Translations under genes and position numbers: made by a program
The notes under the pieces: model-generated
What the model saw: only the letters and a program-made list of their open reading frames with translations
What the model was told of the DNA's origin: nothing
The model's database searches: none
Shown: positions 25,646-34,780 of the stretch, piece after piece
Position numbering within the stretch: the first letter of the stretch is position 1
Layout: each line of letters starts with the position of its first letter
From: an uncultured Prevotellaceae bacterium
Lineage (GTDB): Bacteria; Bacteroidota; Bacteroidia; Bacteroidales; Bacteroidaceae
Direction of reading: 5' to 3'
DNA length: 43,559 nt
NCBI GenBank assembly: GCA_946539475.1
Contig: CAMNHM010000007.1
Span: 1-43,559, forward strand

Positions 25646-25680
25646 AATGAGTAATGAGTAATGAGAAATTAGGAATTATG
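25646..25680. repeat. Heptamer repeat spacer (AATGAGT type) ending in the susD start
   Basis: Five 7-bp units read AATGAGT, AATGAGT, AATGAGA, AATTAGG, AATTATG. The ATG of the last unit (25678-25680) is the chosen susD start. The array fills nearly the whole gap after the susC stop. Confidence 0.7.
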
Positions 25681-27459
25681 ATTACCAAGATAAAGACATA
25701 TATCGTAAACGGTCTAGTAGGCTGCAGTGTCACAGCAGCCCTGACGGCTTGCAACGACTTCCTGACCATCTACCCCACCGACCGCATCGTGGGCTCGGAA
25801 TTCTGGAAGACAAAGGCCGACGTCGACCAGATGGTAGACGGATGCTATCAGAGCATGCTCAACTACGACATCCAGGAGCGGGCCATCATGTGGGGAGCAT
25901 TCCGCAGCGACGAGCTGGTGAAGCTCACCGACTACAACGACAACACCCTCGACAACATCGCTGCCGTGAACATCCTGCCCACCAACCGCTACAGCAAGTG
26001 GGACGCCTTCTACAGAGTCATCAACAACTGCAACATCGTGCTGAACCACGCCGAGGACGTCATGGCCGAGGACCCCGACTTCACCATGGGCGACTACCAG
26101 GTGGTAAGGGCACAGATGCTCGCCCTGCGCTCGCTGTGCTACTTCTACCTTGTGAGGGCCTTCCGCGACGTGCCCTACACCACCCACTCCTATGAGGACG
26201 ACAGCGAGGTGGAGATGCACGAGCAGAGCGCTCCCGACGTCGTGCTGCAGCACTGCCTCGACGACCTGCAGGAAGCCCGCCAGTACATCATGCGCAGCGG
26301 AGCCTACGGACAGTACGACTGGCGCAACAAGGGCTACATCACCCGCGATGCCATCGATGCCATCATGGCCGACATCTACCTCTGGCGCGCTGCCATGAGC
26401 CACAGCAGCAGCGACTACCACATGGCCATCGTCTGCGCCGACTCCGTCATCAACTCCAAGCACGCCTTCTATGAGTTCTACAAGGAATACGACGTCACCG
26501 AGCAGGAGAAGGACATCTACCACCTGGAGAAAGGCGACAGGGCCCTGAGCACCATCTTCAGCTCCAACCAGGGCAACTCGCACGAGAGCATCCTCGAGTG
26601 GCAGTACAACGGCCGCGACAACTCGAACGTTGCCCTCGAGAACTACTACTACCAGTCGGGCAACGAGAACAGCTACCGGCAGACCAGCATCCTCATGGCC
26701 TCGCAGATATTCACCACCGTCGACCAGAACGCCAACAACGACCAGGGACAGAAGATCTATCTCTCGAAGAACGACTACCGCTTCTGGAACAACGTCTACA
26801 ATGCCAACAACGAGGAAGCCCTCCAGCTCAGCATCCGCAAGATGGTCGACGAGTCGGGATCGCTCGTACCGACGACCAACACCGTCGGCCTTGCAAAGTC
26901 TAACAGCCGCGCCTTCCGCGAGTTCCGCCAGAACTGGATCGCCTACCGCCTCACCGACGTCATGCTCATGAAGGCCGAGGCACTCGTCGAGACTGCCGCC
27001 AACGACAGCGACAACGTCGTACTGAAGCAGGCCTTCGACCTCGTGCAGGCCGTGAACAAGCGCTCGATGCTCAAGACCGCCACCGACACCCTAAAGTTCG
27101 AGTCGTTCAAGTCCAAGGAGGAGATGGAGCTCCTCGTACTGGCAGAGCGCGAGCGTGAGCTCTGCTTCGAGGGCAAGCGCTACTTCGACCTCATGCGCTA
27201 CTGCTACCGCCACATGGAAGGTGTCGACATCCGCCAGAAGATGGCCGACCAGGAAGCCTGGCCCGCCCTCTACCAGCCCATGCTGAAGATGATCATCAGG
27301 AAGTACAGCGGCGGCGGCGGAGAAGGCGATGCCGTGTCCTACAAGATGAAGAGCGAGCCCTACCTCTACTGGCCCGTCGAGGAGAGCGAGACGAAGGTCA
27401 ACAGCCTCCTGAAGCAGAATCCCGTCTTCATCCAGGAGAAGACCACCTCGAAGAATTGA
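25678..27459 (+). CDS. SusD/RagB-type glycan-binding lipoprotein (first copy)
   Basis: Starting at 25678 (MITKIKTYIVNGLVG...) the protein is 593 residues; an ATG eight codons upstream lies in the repeat and is less likely. Lipobox LTAC (Cys24) is followed by NDFLTIYPTDRIVGSEFWK, the usual SusD opening. The N-terminal helical TPR-like region includes ADVDQMVDGCYQSM and VRAQMLALRSLCYFYLVRAF. The C-terminal part includes AERERELCFEGKRYFDLMRY, a hallmark of RagB/SusD. SusD binds the oligosaccharide at the surface and caps the SusC barrel. It pairs with the susC just upstream. Its stop codon is part of the next heptamer repeat. Confidence 0.93.
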   Translation: MITKIKTYIVNGLVGCSVTAALTACNDFLTIYPTDRIVGSEFWKTKADVDQMVDGCYQSMLNYDIQERAIMWGAFRSDELVKLTDYNDNTLDNIAAVNILPTNRYSKWDAFYRVINNCNIVLNHAEDVMAEDPDFTMGDYQVVRAQMLALRSLCYFYLVRAFRDVPYTTHSYEDDSEVEMHEQSAPDVVLQHCLDDLQEARQYIMRSGAYGQYDWRNKGYITRDAIDAIMADIYLWRAAMSHSSSDYHMAIVCADSVINSKHAFYEFYKEYDVTEQEKDIYHLEKGDRALSTIFSSNQGNSHESILEWQYNGRDNSNVALENYYYQSGNENSYRQTSILMASQIFTTVDQNANNDQGQKIYLSKNDYRFWNNVYNANNEEALQLSIRKMVDESGSLVPTTNTVGLAKSNSRAFREFRQNWIAYRLTDVMLMKAEALVETAANDSDNVVLKQAFDLVQAVNKRSMLKTATDTLKFESFKSKEEMELLVLAERERELCFEGKRYFDLMRYCYRHMEGVDIRQKMADQEAWPALYQPMLKMIIRKYSGGGGEGDAVSYKMKSEPYLYWPVEESETKVNSLLKQNPVFIQEKTTSKN

Positions 27460-27488
27460 CAATTGAGAATTGATAATTGAGAATTATT
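27454..27488. repeat. Heptamer repeat spacer (AATTGAN type)
   Basis: Units AATTGAC, AATTGAG, AATTGAT, AATTGAG, AATTATT. The first contains the susD stop TGA (27457-27459), so the repeat extends into the coding end. The next start codon is 14 bp further on. Confidence 0.7.
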
Positions 27489-27502
27489 AATACGAACATA
27501 TT

Positions 27503-29596
27503 ATGACGACCAAGAACATACGGAAACACCTCGTCAAAGGACTGCTCGCCTGCGCCATCGCAGCCGTGGCAGCACCACTCGTCACCTCCTGTAAGGAGGA
27601 CATCGACGAGTCGAACCTCTATACCTTCACCGGGGAGACCATCGAGGACTATCTGCTGAACCGTAGCGACCGCTTCAGCAGCTTCAACTACATCCTCTCC
27701 CGCATCGACTACGACCAGATACTCTCGGCCTACGGCACCTACACCTGCTTCGCACCCGACAACGAGTCGGTGGCCGAGTATCTCGACAGCCTCTACAACG
27801 ACACGGTCAACGTCAACGTGCCGCACAACGGACTCACTGCACCCGGCATCGAAGGCCTCGGGCCCGACAACCCCAAGTCTGACTCCCTCTGCCGCGACAT
27901 TGCCCTCTACCACCTGCTCAACACCAAGATCATGGGTGTGAACATGGGCAACGGCATGACCATCAAGACCATGCTCGGACGCGACATCAACACCTCCATC
28001 GACTCCGTCTCGGGCGCACTCCTCGTCAGCCGCGGAGCCAAGGTCATCAGCATGGACAATGAGCTCGAGAACGGCGTGCTCCACGAGATCGACCACGTCA
28101 TCACCCGCTCGAACATGCTCGTCGCTGGCGAGATGGAGAACCAGCCCTCCGGCTACACCATCTTCACACAGGCACTGAAACTCACCGGACTGGCCGACTC
28201 GCTATCGGCCATCAGCCACACCGACTTCGACAAGGTCGACAACGGCAAGGGATTCTACATCCCTGAGAAGTGCGAGATGGGCTACACCATCTTCGCCGAG
28301 ACCGACGACGTGCTCGCCGAGAACGGCATCACCAACATCACCGAGCTCAAGGCCTATGCCGACAAGATCTACGGCCACTGTGCCGATCCCGGATCGGGAT
28401 GGTACGACTATGCCCGCAACCACAACATCACCGTCAGCACCGGCACCGACTACAAGAACCCCTGGAACACGCTGAGCATGTACCTGCGCTACCACATCCT
28501 GGAGTACAAGATTGCCTACAACAACCTCGTGCGCAAGTGCAACGAGGTGAGCAAGGTCACCGCCGTGGAGTACTACGAGACCATGCTCCCCTACACCCTG
28601 CTCAAGATCACGCGCAACAGCAGCAAGTTCAGGATCAACCGATGGGTCGCCAACACCTCCCTCACCGATATGGTGGCAGAGCTTGGAACAGCCGCCATGC
28701 ACACTGTGAAGCTTGACGGCATTGAACTGGAGGGATTCAAGGGGCAGGTGGCTGCCATCAACGGATACATCCACCCCATCAAGGGCATGCTCGTCTACAA
28801 TGAGGACGTGCCGAAGGGCGTGCTCAACGAGCGCATCCGCATGGACGACACCGTGCTCTTCGGCGAGATGATGTCCAACTCCTTCCGAGGCATCACCACC
28901 ACACAGGTCAAGGCCCTCAACGGAGGCAAGAGCGGCACCGACGGCCGCCATGCCGGCTGCGACTACATACGCATCCCGCCCCGCTTCTTCAAGAACATGG
29001 CCATCTACAACGGCGACGACACCCGCTTCTACTACTTCGCACATACCGACGACGGATGGAGCAACTACCAGTGGGACGAGTTCAACTGCATGGGCAACTA
29101 CGACTTCGCATTCCGACTGCCACCCGTGCCCGACGGCACCTACGAGCTGCGCATCGGCTACACCACGGAGACCGTGCGAGGCATGCTCCAGTTCTACCTC
29201 GGCTCGTCGTCAGAGCTCTCGTCGATGAAGGCACTCGACATCCCTGTCGACATGCGTATCATCCCCGTCAACAATGCCAACCTCACGCCCGATGTCGTCA
29301 CCGGATGGTGCGACTGGACGCGCCTCGACGACAAGGGCGTAGAGAGCGATGCCAACATGCGCAACCTCGGATACATGCGCGGACCGCTCTTCTACACCTT
29401 CCGCAGCAACCCCGCACGCAGCCATCCTCAAGACCTGCGCCGCATCATCACCAAGCAGGAGTTCAAGCAGGGCGACTACTGGCTGCGCTGCAAGAGCGTC
29501 ATCGAGAACCCGCAGGGTGAGTTCCACCTCGACTACATCGAGTTCTGCCCGGAGAATGTGTACAACAACACCCGCTATGTCGAGGACATGTACTAA
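27503..29596 (+). CDS. FAS1-domain lipoprotein with C-terminal beta-sandwich
   Basis: The 697-residue protein has lipobox VTSC (Cys30). FAS1-like modules lie at about 33-200 (YILSRIDYDQILSAYGTYTC, then CFAPDNESVAEYL, ending LHEIDHVI) and about 210-425 (GYTIFTQALKLTGLADSLSA, ending GYIHPIKGMLVYN). From about residue 440 the sequence changes to a beta-rich domain (RIPPRFFKNMAIYNGDDTRF, RLPPVPDGTYELRIGYT, GDYWLRCKSVIENPQGEFHL) with the look of a galactose-binding-like sandwich. Similar Bacteroidetes proteins pair fasciclin with a DUF5108-type C-terminus, which I cannot confirm here. It lies between the two SusCD pairs. A surface glycan-binding role is likely but inferred. Confidence 0.78.
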   Translation: MTTKNIRKHLVKGLLACAIAAVAAPLVTSCKEDIDESNLYTFTGETIEDYLLNRSDRFSSFNYILSRIDYDQILSAYGTYTCFAPDNESVAEYLDSLYNDTVNVNVPHNGLTAPGIEGLGPDNPKSDSLCRDIALYHLLNTKIMGVNMGNGMTIKTMLGRDINTSIDSVSGALLVSRGAKVISMDNELENGVLHEIDHVITRSNMLVAGEMENQPSGYTIFTQALKLTGLADSLSAISHTDFDKVDNGKGFYIPEKCEMGYTIFAETDDVLAENGITNITELKAYADKIYGHCADPGSGWYDYARNHNITVSTGTDYKNPWNTLSMYLRYHILEYKIAYNNLVRKCNEVSKVTAVEYYETMLPYTLLKITRNSSKFRINRWVANTSLTDMVAELGTAAMHTVKLDGIELEGFKGQVAAINGYIHPIKGMLVYNEDVPKGVLNERIRMDDTVLFGEMMSNSFRGITTTQVKALNGGKSGTDGRHAGCDYIRIPPRFFKNMAIYNGDDTRFYYFAHTDDGWSNYQWDEFNCMGNYDFAFRLPPVPDGTYELRIGYTTETVRGMLQFYLGSSSELSSMKALDIPVDMRIIPVNNANLTPDVVTGWCDWTRLDDKGVESDANMRNLGYMRGPLFYTFRSNPARSHPQDLRRIITKQEFKQGDYWLRCKSVIENPQGEFHLDYIEFCPENVYNNTRYVEDMY

Positions 29597-29597
29597 G

Positions 29598-29639
29598 AAT
29601 TGATAATTGAGAATTGACAATTGATAATTGAGCATTATG
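29598..29639. repeat. Heptamer repeat spacer (AATTGAN type) ending in a start codon
   Basis: Units AATTGAT, AATTGAG, AATTGAC, AATTGAT, AATTGAG, CATTATG. The ATG of the last unit (29637-29639) is the start of the next gene. It uses the same unit family as 27454-27488, in a different order. Confidence 0.75.
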
Positions 29640-31385
29640 ATTACCAAAAGCATAAAATCCATATTCTTCGCCTGCTCGCTGTGCTGCGGCGGCGCTGCAG
29701 CACTCGCACTGGCCTCCTGCTCCGACTGGACCGACCACTACGATGCCGACACGCAGATCGCAGACTCGCAGCAATCCACCCTCTGGCAGAACATCGCCGC
29801 CGAGGGCAGCCTCTCGCAGTTCGCATCACTGCTGAAGAAGGCAGGCTACGACCAGGTGCTCGACGCCACACAGACCTACACCGTCTGGGCACCTGCCGAC
29901 GGCACCTTCGACTACGCCACGCTCGAGGCGCTGCCTGCCAGCCGCCTGCAGCGTGAGTTCGTCGAAAACCACATCGCACGCAACAACTATCCCGCCTCGG
30001 GAGCCGTCGACAAGCGCATCTATACCCTCAACGAGAAGCTCATGTTCTTCGAGGGCGCAGGACAGTACAACATGCAGGGCGTTGCCCTCACGCAGCCCAA
30101 CCTCGGCAGCCGCAACGGCACGCTGCACGTCGTCGGCGGGCAGATACCCTTCCTGGCCAACATCTACGAGTCGCTCAACAGCAACGACTATCCCCTCGAC
30201 TCCATCGCCGACCTCTTCCACTCCTACGACGTGAAGAAGCTCAACGAGCAGAAGAGCGTGCAGGGACCGACGCTCAACGGACAGATCACCTACCTCGACT
30301 CCGTCTTCGACGAGCACAACGACCTCTTCACACGCTTCATGGCCCTCATCAACCGCGAGGACAGCAGCTACACCATGATCATGCCCACCAACGAGGCATG
30401 GCACAAGGCACGCCAGCAGGTGGAGAAGTACTTCCACTACACGCCCACCTTCGAGTTCATGGAGAACACCTCCACCGGCAGCGACCAGAAGAAGGTGAAG
30501 ATCAACATCCGCGACATCGACTACCTCCGCGACTCCGTCGTCAACGAGATGCTGCTGACCGACCTCTTCTACAACAACAACATCTACGACAACCGCCGCC
30601 TTCGCACCCTGCAGACCGGTCAGACGCTGGCTGCCGACTCCCTCGTGAGCACCCTGTTCACGAAGGTCTACAGCGACGATGCCCGCCGACTCTTCGAGGG
30701 AGCACAGCGCGTGGAGAAGAGCAACGGCGCCATCTGGGTCACCGACAGCCTCCGCATGCGCACATGGACGACCTGGAATCCTGAGATCATCATCCAGGGC
30801 GAGGACAACACCTACCTGGCCAGCACCGTCAACACCGCCGGCACGCCAGAGCGCATCTATGTCACACCCGGCACGCAGAATCCTGCCATCGCCGGACACA
30901 TCTCAGGCAACAGCTACCTAGAGGTGCAGCCCGTCAGCGCGAGCACCAACCCCGGCGTCGTATTCTACCTGCCGGGCGTGCGCTCCACGACCTATAGCAT
31001 CTATGTCGTCACCGTGCCGGCCAACATCACCAACCCCAACCGCGAGACGAAGCCCTACCGCTTCTCCGTCACCCTCGGTGCCACCGATGAGACGGGCGTC
31101 AACCAGGATCGTATCCGCGACTGGGTCGTCGAGAGCAACTTCGAGTCCGACACCACGCGCGTCGATACCATCTACCTGGGCGACTACACCTTCCCCACGG
31201 CCTATGCCGGCACGGGCGAGTACTACCCCTACATGCGCATCAACAGCACCATCACCTCGCGTGAGCGCCAGAACTACGACCGCACGATGCGCATCGACTG
31301 CGTCATCCTCCGGCCGAAGGAGCTCGACGACTACCTCAAGGCCAACCCCGGCTACAAGTACGACAACGGTGAGTATACTAACTAA
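29637..31385 (+). CDS. FAS1-domain lipoprotein with C-terminal beta-sandwich (second of this type)
   Basis: Starting at 29637 (MITKSIKSIFFACSLCCGG) the protein has 582 residues; an ATG three codons upstream lies inside the repeat. The lipobox is LASC. One FAS1 module is clear at about 40-195 (FASLLKKAGYDQVLDATQTY, TVWAPADGTFDYATLEAL, GTLHVVGGQIPFLANIYESL). A second, looser one is at about 215-380 (DLFTRFMALINREDSSYTMI, IMPTNEAWHKARQQVEKYF). The last 200 residues are a beta-rich domain (PEIIIQGEDNTYLAS, NPGVVFYLPGVRSTTYSIYV, RMRIDCVILRPKELDDYL-like end). The plan mirrors the preceding gene, suggesting paralogous duplication followed by divergence. It precedes the second SusC by 30 bp. Confidence 0.78.
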   Translation: MITKSIKSIFFACSLCCGGAAALALASCSDWTDHYDADTQIADSQQSTLWQNIAAEGSLSQFASLLKKAGYDQVLDATQTYTVWAPADGTFDYATLEALPASRLQREFVENHIARNNYPASGAVDKRIYTLNEKLMFFEGAGQYNMQGVALTQPNLGSRNGTLHVVGGQIPFLANIYESLNSNDYPLDSIADLFHSYDVKKLNEQKSVQGPTLNGQITYLDSVFDEHNDLFTRFMALINREDSSYTMIMPTNEAWHKARQQVEKYFHYTPTFEFMENTSTGSDQKKVKINIRDIDYLRDSVVNEMLLTDLFYNNNIYDNRRLRTLQTGQTLAADSLVSTLFTKVYSDDARRLFEGAQRVEKSNGAIWVTDSLRMRTWTTWNPEIIIQGEDNTYLASTVNTAGTPERIYVTPGTQNPAIAGHISGNSYLEVQPVSASTNPGVVFYLPGVRSTTYSIYVVTVPANITNPNRETKPYRFSVTLGATDETGVNQDRIRDWVVESNFESDTTRVDTIYLGDYTFPTAYAGTGEYYPYMRINSTITSRERQNYDRTMRIDCVILRPKELDDYLKANPGYKYDNGEYTN

Positions 31386-31415
31386 ATCGAACGAACCATA
31401 CATCACACTAAGAAT

Positions 31416-34400
31416 ATGAAACGAATCAGCATAATCCTATTCGCGTTTCTCAACGTATGGGCACTACCGGCGCTCTACGCACAAGACGATGCCACGGCCG
31501 ACGACGAGGAAGAAGTCGTCGCAGCACCCAAGAAGAAGGTGGTGAAGATGCCCTCCTACCCCACCCGCGAGGTCAGCGGCGTCTGCGTCGATGCCGCCAC
31601 CCGTCAGCCGCTGCCAGGCATCATGATCCAGGCCCTCGGCGATGCCAACTATACCGCCATGACCGGCGAGCAGGGTGAGTTCACCATCAAGGTGCCCACC
31701 TTCGCCACCGCCCTCTACGTCCACGCTCCTGAGTTCCTCAGCCAGCACGTCGCCATCGGCACCGACGCCAGCGGCCTCGTCGTCGAGATGCTCGCCGACC
31801 GCTTCCTGCCGATGTACGACAAGACGACGCCCATCACCGCTGCCGCCTCGGCAAAGATCGTGAACACCACGTCGCAGACCATCGAGACCGACATCGCCTC
31901 ACGCCTCGGCGCCGACGTGCGCTCCATCACCCGCTCAGGAGGCCCCGGCTATGGCGCCGCCATGTTCGTGCGCGGTCTCAACTCGCTGACGGCCAACGCA
32001 CAGCCGCTGTTCGTCGTCGACGGCATCGTGCAGGATCTGCAGCAGACGCGCTCCACGCTACACTACGGCGACTACACCAACCTCCTGCTCAACATCAATC
32101 CCGAAGACATCGAGCGCGTCACCGTCATGAAGAATGCCACCGCCCTCTATGGCGCGAAAGGCGCAGCCGGCGTCATCCTCATCGAGACGAAGCGCGGACA
32201 CAGCATGGCCACACGCATCAATGCCAACATCGGCGTCGGCGTCACGCTCGAGCCACGCCGACCCGACGTCATGGACGCAGCACAGTATCGCCTCTACGCC
32301 TCGGAGATGCTCGGCACCTACCCCGAGATATCGAAGTACACCGACCCGCAGACCTTCAAGTTCCTCGTCGACGACCCCTCGAAGTACTACTACGCCAAGT
32401 TCCACAACGACACGCCGTGGACGGACGAGGTCTACCGCACCGCCCTCAACCAGAACTACAACATCAACGTGCAGGGTGGCGACGACGTGGGCATGTACAA
32501 CCTCTCGCTCGGATATACCAACGGACAGTCGACGGCACGCGAGAACGGCTTCAACCGCCTGAACGTGCGCTTCAACACCGACATCAACGTCATCCGCAAC
32601 CTCACCACGCGCTTCGACATGTCGTACACGAAGACCAACCGCGACGTCTTCGACAACGGCGCACCCCAGAGCCTCACCACCGGCACCGTCTCCTCGCCGA
32701 CATTCCTGGCACTCATCAAGTCGCCGTTCCTCAATCCCTACACCTTTAATAATGTCACGCGAAAGCTCTCCTCGACACTCTCCGAGGCCGACGACTACCT
32801 CACCGTACTCGACCCCGACCTCACCCTCGGCAACCCCACGGCACTGCTCGCCAACGGAACGGCCATCAACAAGAACCGCGTCGAGGTGACACATTTCAAC
32901 ACCGTCATCGCACCACGCTATGAGTTCAGCCCCTCGCTGTCGCTCACCGAGACCTTCAGCTACACCCTCGACCGCGTATCGCAGAGATACTATCGTCCGA
33001 AGGGCGGCATGCCCACCTTCCTCATCGACGGCATCGGACGGGTGCAGAACATGGCCATGTCGATGTTCTCCAAGGAGACGGCCATACAGAGCGACACACG
33101 CCTGGAGTGGGCACGCCAGCTGCGCGAGCACTACCTCAGCGTCTACGCCGGCCTGCGCTACACCTCCTTCGCCTTCGACGACAACGAGCCGCAGGGACAG
33201 TATGCCTCGGCAGGCAACGACAAGACGCCGAACATCTCCACCAGCATGGACTTCGTCGACGCCACCGGTATCGACGATGCCTGGCGCAGCCTCACCTGGT
33301 ATGCCAATGCCGACTACAACTACCGCAACCGATACTTCGCACAGCTGACGCTCGCCATGGAGAGCTGCAGCCGCTTCGGCAGCGAGGCCGACGGGCTGCG
33401 GCTGGGAGGCGTCACGTGGGGACTATTCCCCAGCCTGCAGCTGGGATGGGCCCTCAGCAATGAGGACTGGTTCCCCCGCACGCGCGCCATCAACTACCTC
33501 CTGCTGAAGGCCGGCTACGACATCGGCGGCAACGACGACATCAACAACTACGCCGCACGCACCTCCTTCGGCGTCACCAAGTATCTCTACCGCTCCACGG
33601 CGGCACTGCTCGATAACATCGGCAACGAGAGCATCACCTGGGAGAAGACGTCGAAGCTGAACCTCGGACTGCGCGCCTTCCTGCTCGGCAACCGCCTGGG
33701 CGTCGACTTCGACTACTTCCGCCACCACACCTCCGACCTGCTCACGCTGAAGTCCTTCGAGAATCCCGTGGCAGGCATCAACAACTACTGGAGCAACGGC
33801 GGCGAGCTCGACAACCAGGGCTTCGAGCTCACCGTCACCGGCAAGCCCGTCGTCGCACGCGACCTCACACTCGAGCTGGGCGCCAGCGTGGGCCATTACA
33901 CCAACAAGGTGAAGACACTGCCCAACGACAGCCGCATCTACGTCGACGGACAGCGCACGGCACAAGGCTACACCTCCTCCATCTACGGCACCGACAACAT
34001 CGCCACCATCGTCGGGCAGCCCGTCGGAATGTTCTACGGCTATAAGACCGAGGGCGTCTTCGCCACCGACCAGGAGGCAGCAGCAGCCGGCCGCGGATCC
34101 TACCTCTTCCTCACCGACGCCACCGGAGCCCACCAGGCATTCCGCGCAGGCGACGTACACTTCACCGACATCAACGGCGACGGCGAGATTTCCGAGGCCG
34201 ACAAGACCATCATCGGCAATCCCAACCCCGACATCTACGGCAACATCTTCGCAACGCTCACCTGGCGCGACCTCTCGCTCAACATCGGGCTGAACTACTC
34301 GCTAGGCAACGACGTCTACAACTACCAGCGATCGCTGCTCGAAGGTGGCTTCAACTTCTACAACCAGACGACGGCCATGACCAACCGCTGGCGCGCAGAA

Positions 34401-34721
34401 GGACAGCAGACCGACATCCCACGCATCGCCTACGACGACCCCATGGGCAACGCCCGCTTCTCCGACCGATGGATTGAGGACGGCTCCTACCTCCGGCTGA
34501 AGACCGTCAACCTCACCTACCGCGTGCCAGTGCCCGGATCGTGGACATGGCTGCAGGGACTCAGCGTATGGGCCGAGGCCAACAACCTCGTCACCCTCAC
34601 CCACTACCTCGGCAACGACCCCGAGATGAGCACCGCCAACAGCGTCCTCTACCAAGGCATCGACCCGGGCAACATCGCCCTCGGACGCACCTTCACGCTC
34701 GGACTGAAGATCAACCTCTAA
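31416..34721 (+). CDS. SusC/RagA-type TonB-dependent outer-membrane transporter (second copy)
   Basis: The 1101-residue protein has signal peptide MKRISIILFAFLNVWALPALYA. An unusual charged stretch follows (DDATADDEEEVV, then PKKKVVK, ~24-48). Next come a carboxypeptidase-regulatory-like domain (REVSGVCVDAATRQPLPGIM..., ~55-125) and a plug with LFVVDGIVQDL and INPEDIERVTVMKNATALYG. The beta-barrel ends TFTLGLKINL. The plug signature is more divergent than that of the first copy (KNATALYGAKGAAGVILIET), and the two SusC proteins are only distantly alike, so this is not a recent duplication. With its SusD partner it probably imports a different or differently sized glycan. It has no promoter of its own that I can see. 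Confidence 0.92.
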   Translation: MKRISIILFAFLNVWALPALYAQDDATADDEEEVVAAPKKKVVKMPSYPTREVSGVCVDAATRQPLPGIMIQALGDANYTAMTGEQGEFTIKVPTFATALYVHAPEFLSQHVAIGTDASGLVVEMLADRFLPMYDKTTPITAAASAKIVNTTSQTIETDIASRLGADVRSITRSGGPGYGAAMFVRGLNSLTANAQPLFVVDGIVQDLQQTRSTLHYGDYTNLLLNINPEDIERVTVMKNATALYGAKGAAGVILIETKRGHSMATRINANIGVGVTLEPRRPDVMDAAQYRLYASEMLGTYPEISKYTDPQTFKFLVDDPSKYYYAKFHNDTPWTDEVYRTALNQNYNINVQGGDDVGMYNLSLGYTNGQSTARENGFNRLNVRFNTDINVIRNLTTRFDMSYTKTNRDVFDNGAPQSLTTGTVSSPTFLALIKSPFLNPYTFNNVTRKLSSTLSEADDYLTVLDPDLTLGNPTALLANGTAINKNRVEVTHFNTVIAPRYEFSPSLSLTETFSYTLDRVSQRYYRPKGGMPTFLIDGIGRVQNMAMSMFSKETAIQSDTRLEWARQLREHYLSVYAGLRYTSFAFDDNEPQGQYASAGNDKTPNISTSMDFVDATGIDDAWRSLTWYANADYNYRNRYFAQLTLAMESCSRFGSEADGLRLGGVTWGLFPSLQLGWALSNEDWFPRTRAINYLLLKAGYDIGGNDDINNYAARTSFGVTKYLYRSTAALLDNIGNESITWEKTSKLNLGLRAFLLGNRLGVDFDYFRHHTSDLLTLKSFENPVAGINNYWSNGGELDNQGFELTVTGKPVVARDLTLELGASVGHYTNKVKTLPNDSRIYVDGQRTAQGYTSSIYGTDNIATIVGQPVGMFYGYKTEGVFATDQEAAAAGRGSYLFLTDATGAHQAFRAGDVHFTDINGDGEISEADKTIIGNPNPDIYGNIFATLTWRDLSLNIGLNYSLGNDVYNYQRSLLEGGFNFYNQTTAMTNRWRAEGQQTDIPRIAYDDPMGNARFSDRWIEDGSYLRLKTVNLTYRVPVPGSWTWLQGLSVWAEANNLVTLTHYLGNDPEMSTANSVLYQGIDPGNIALGRTFTLGLKINL

Positions 34722-34724
34722 ACC

Positions 34725-34780
34725 AATTAGTAATTAGTAATTAGCAATTAGTAATTAGTAAATTGTAAACAGTAAATTAT
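34725..34780. repeat. Heptamer repeat spacer (AATTAGT type) running into susD start
   Basis: Five units of AATTAGT or AATTAGC (34725-34759) are followed by the looser AAATTGT, AAACAGT, AAATTAT, whose end overlaps the ATG at 34779. It fills the whole gap between susC and susD of the second pair. Confidence 0.7.
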
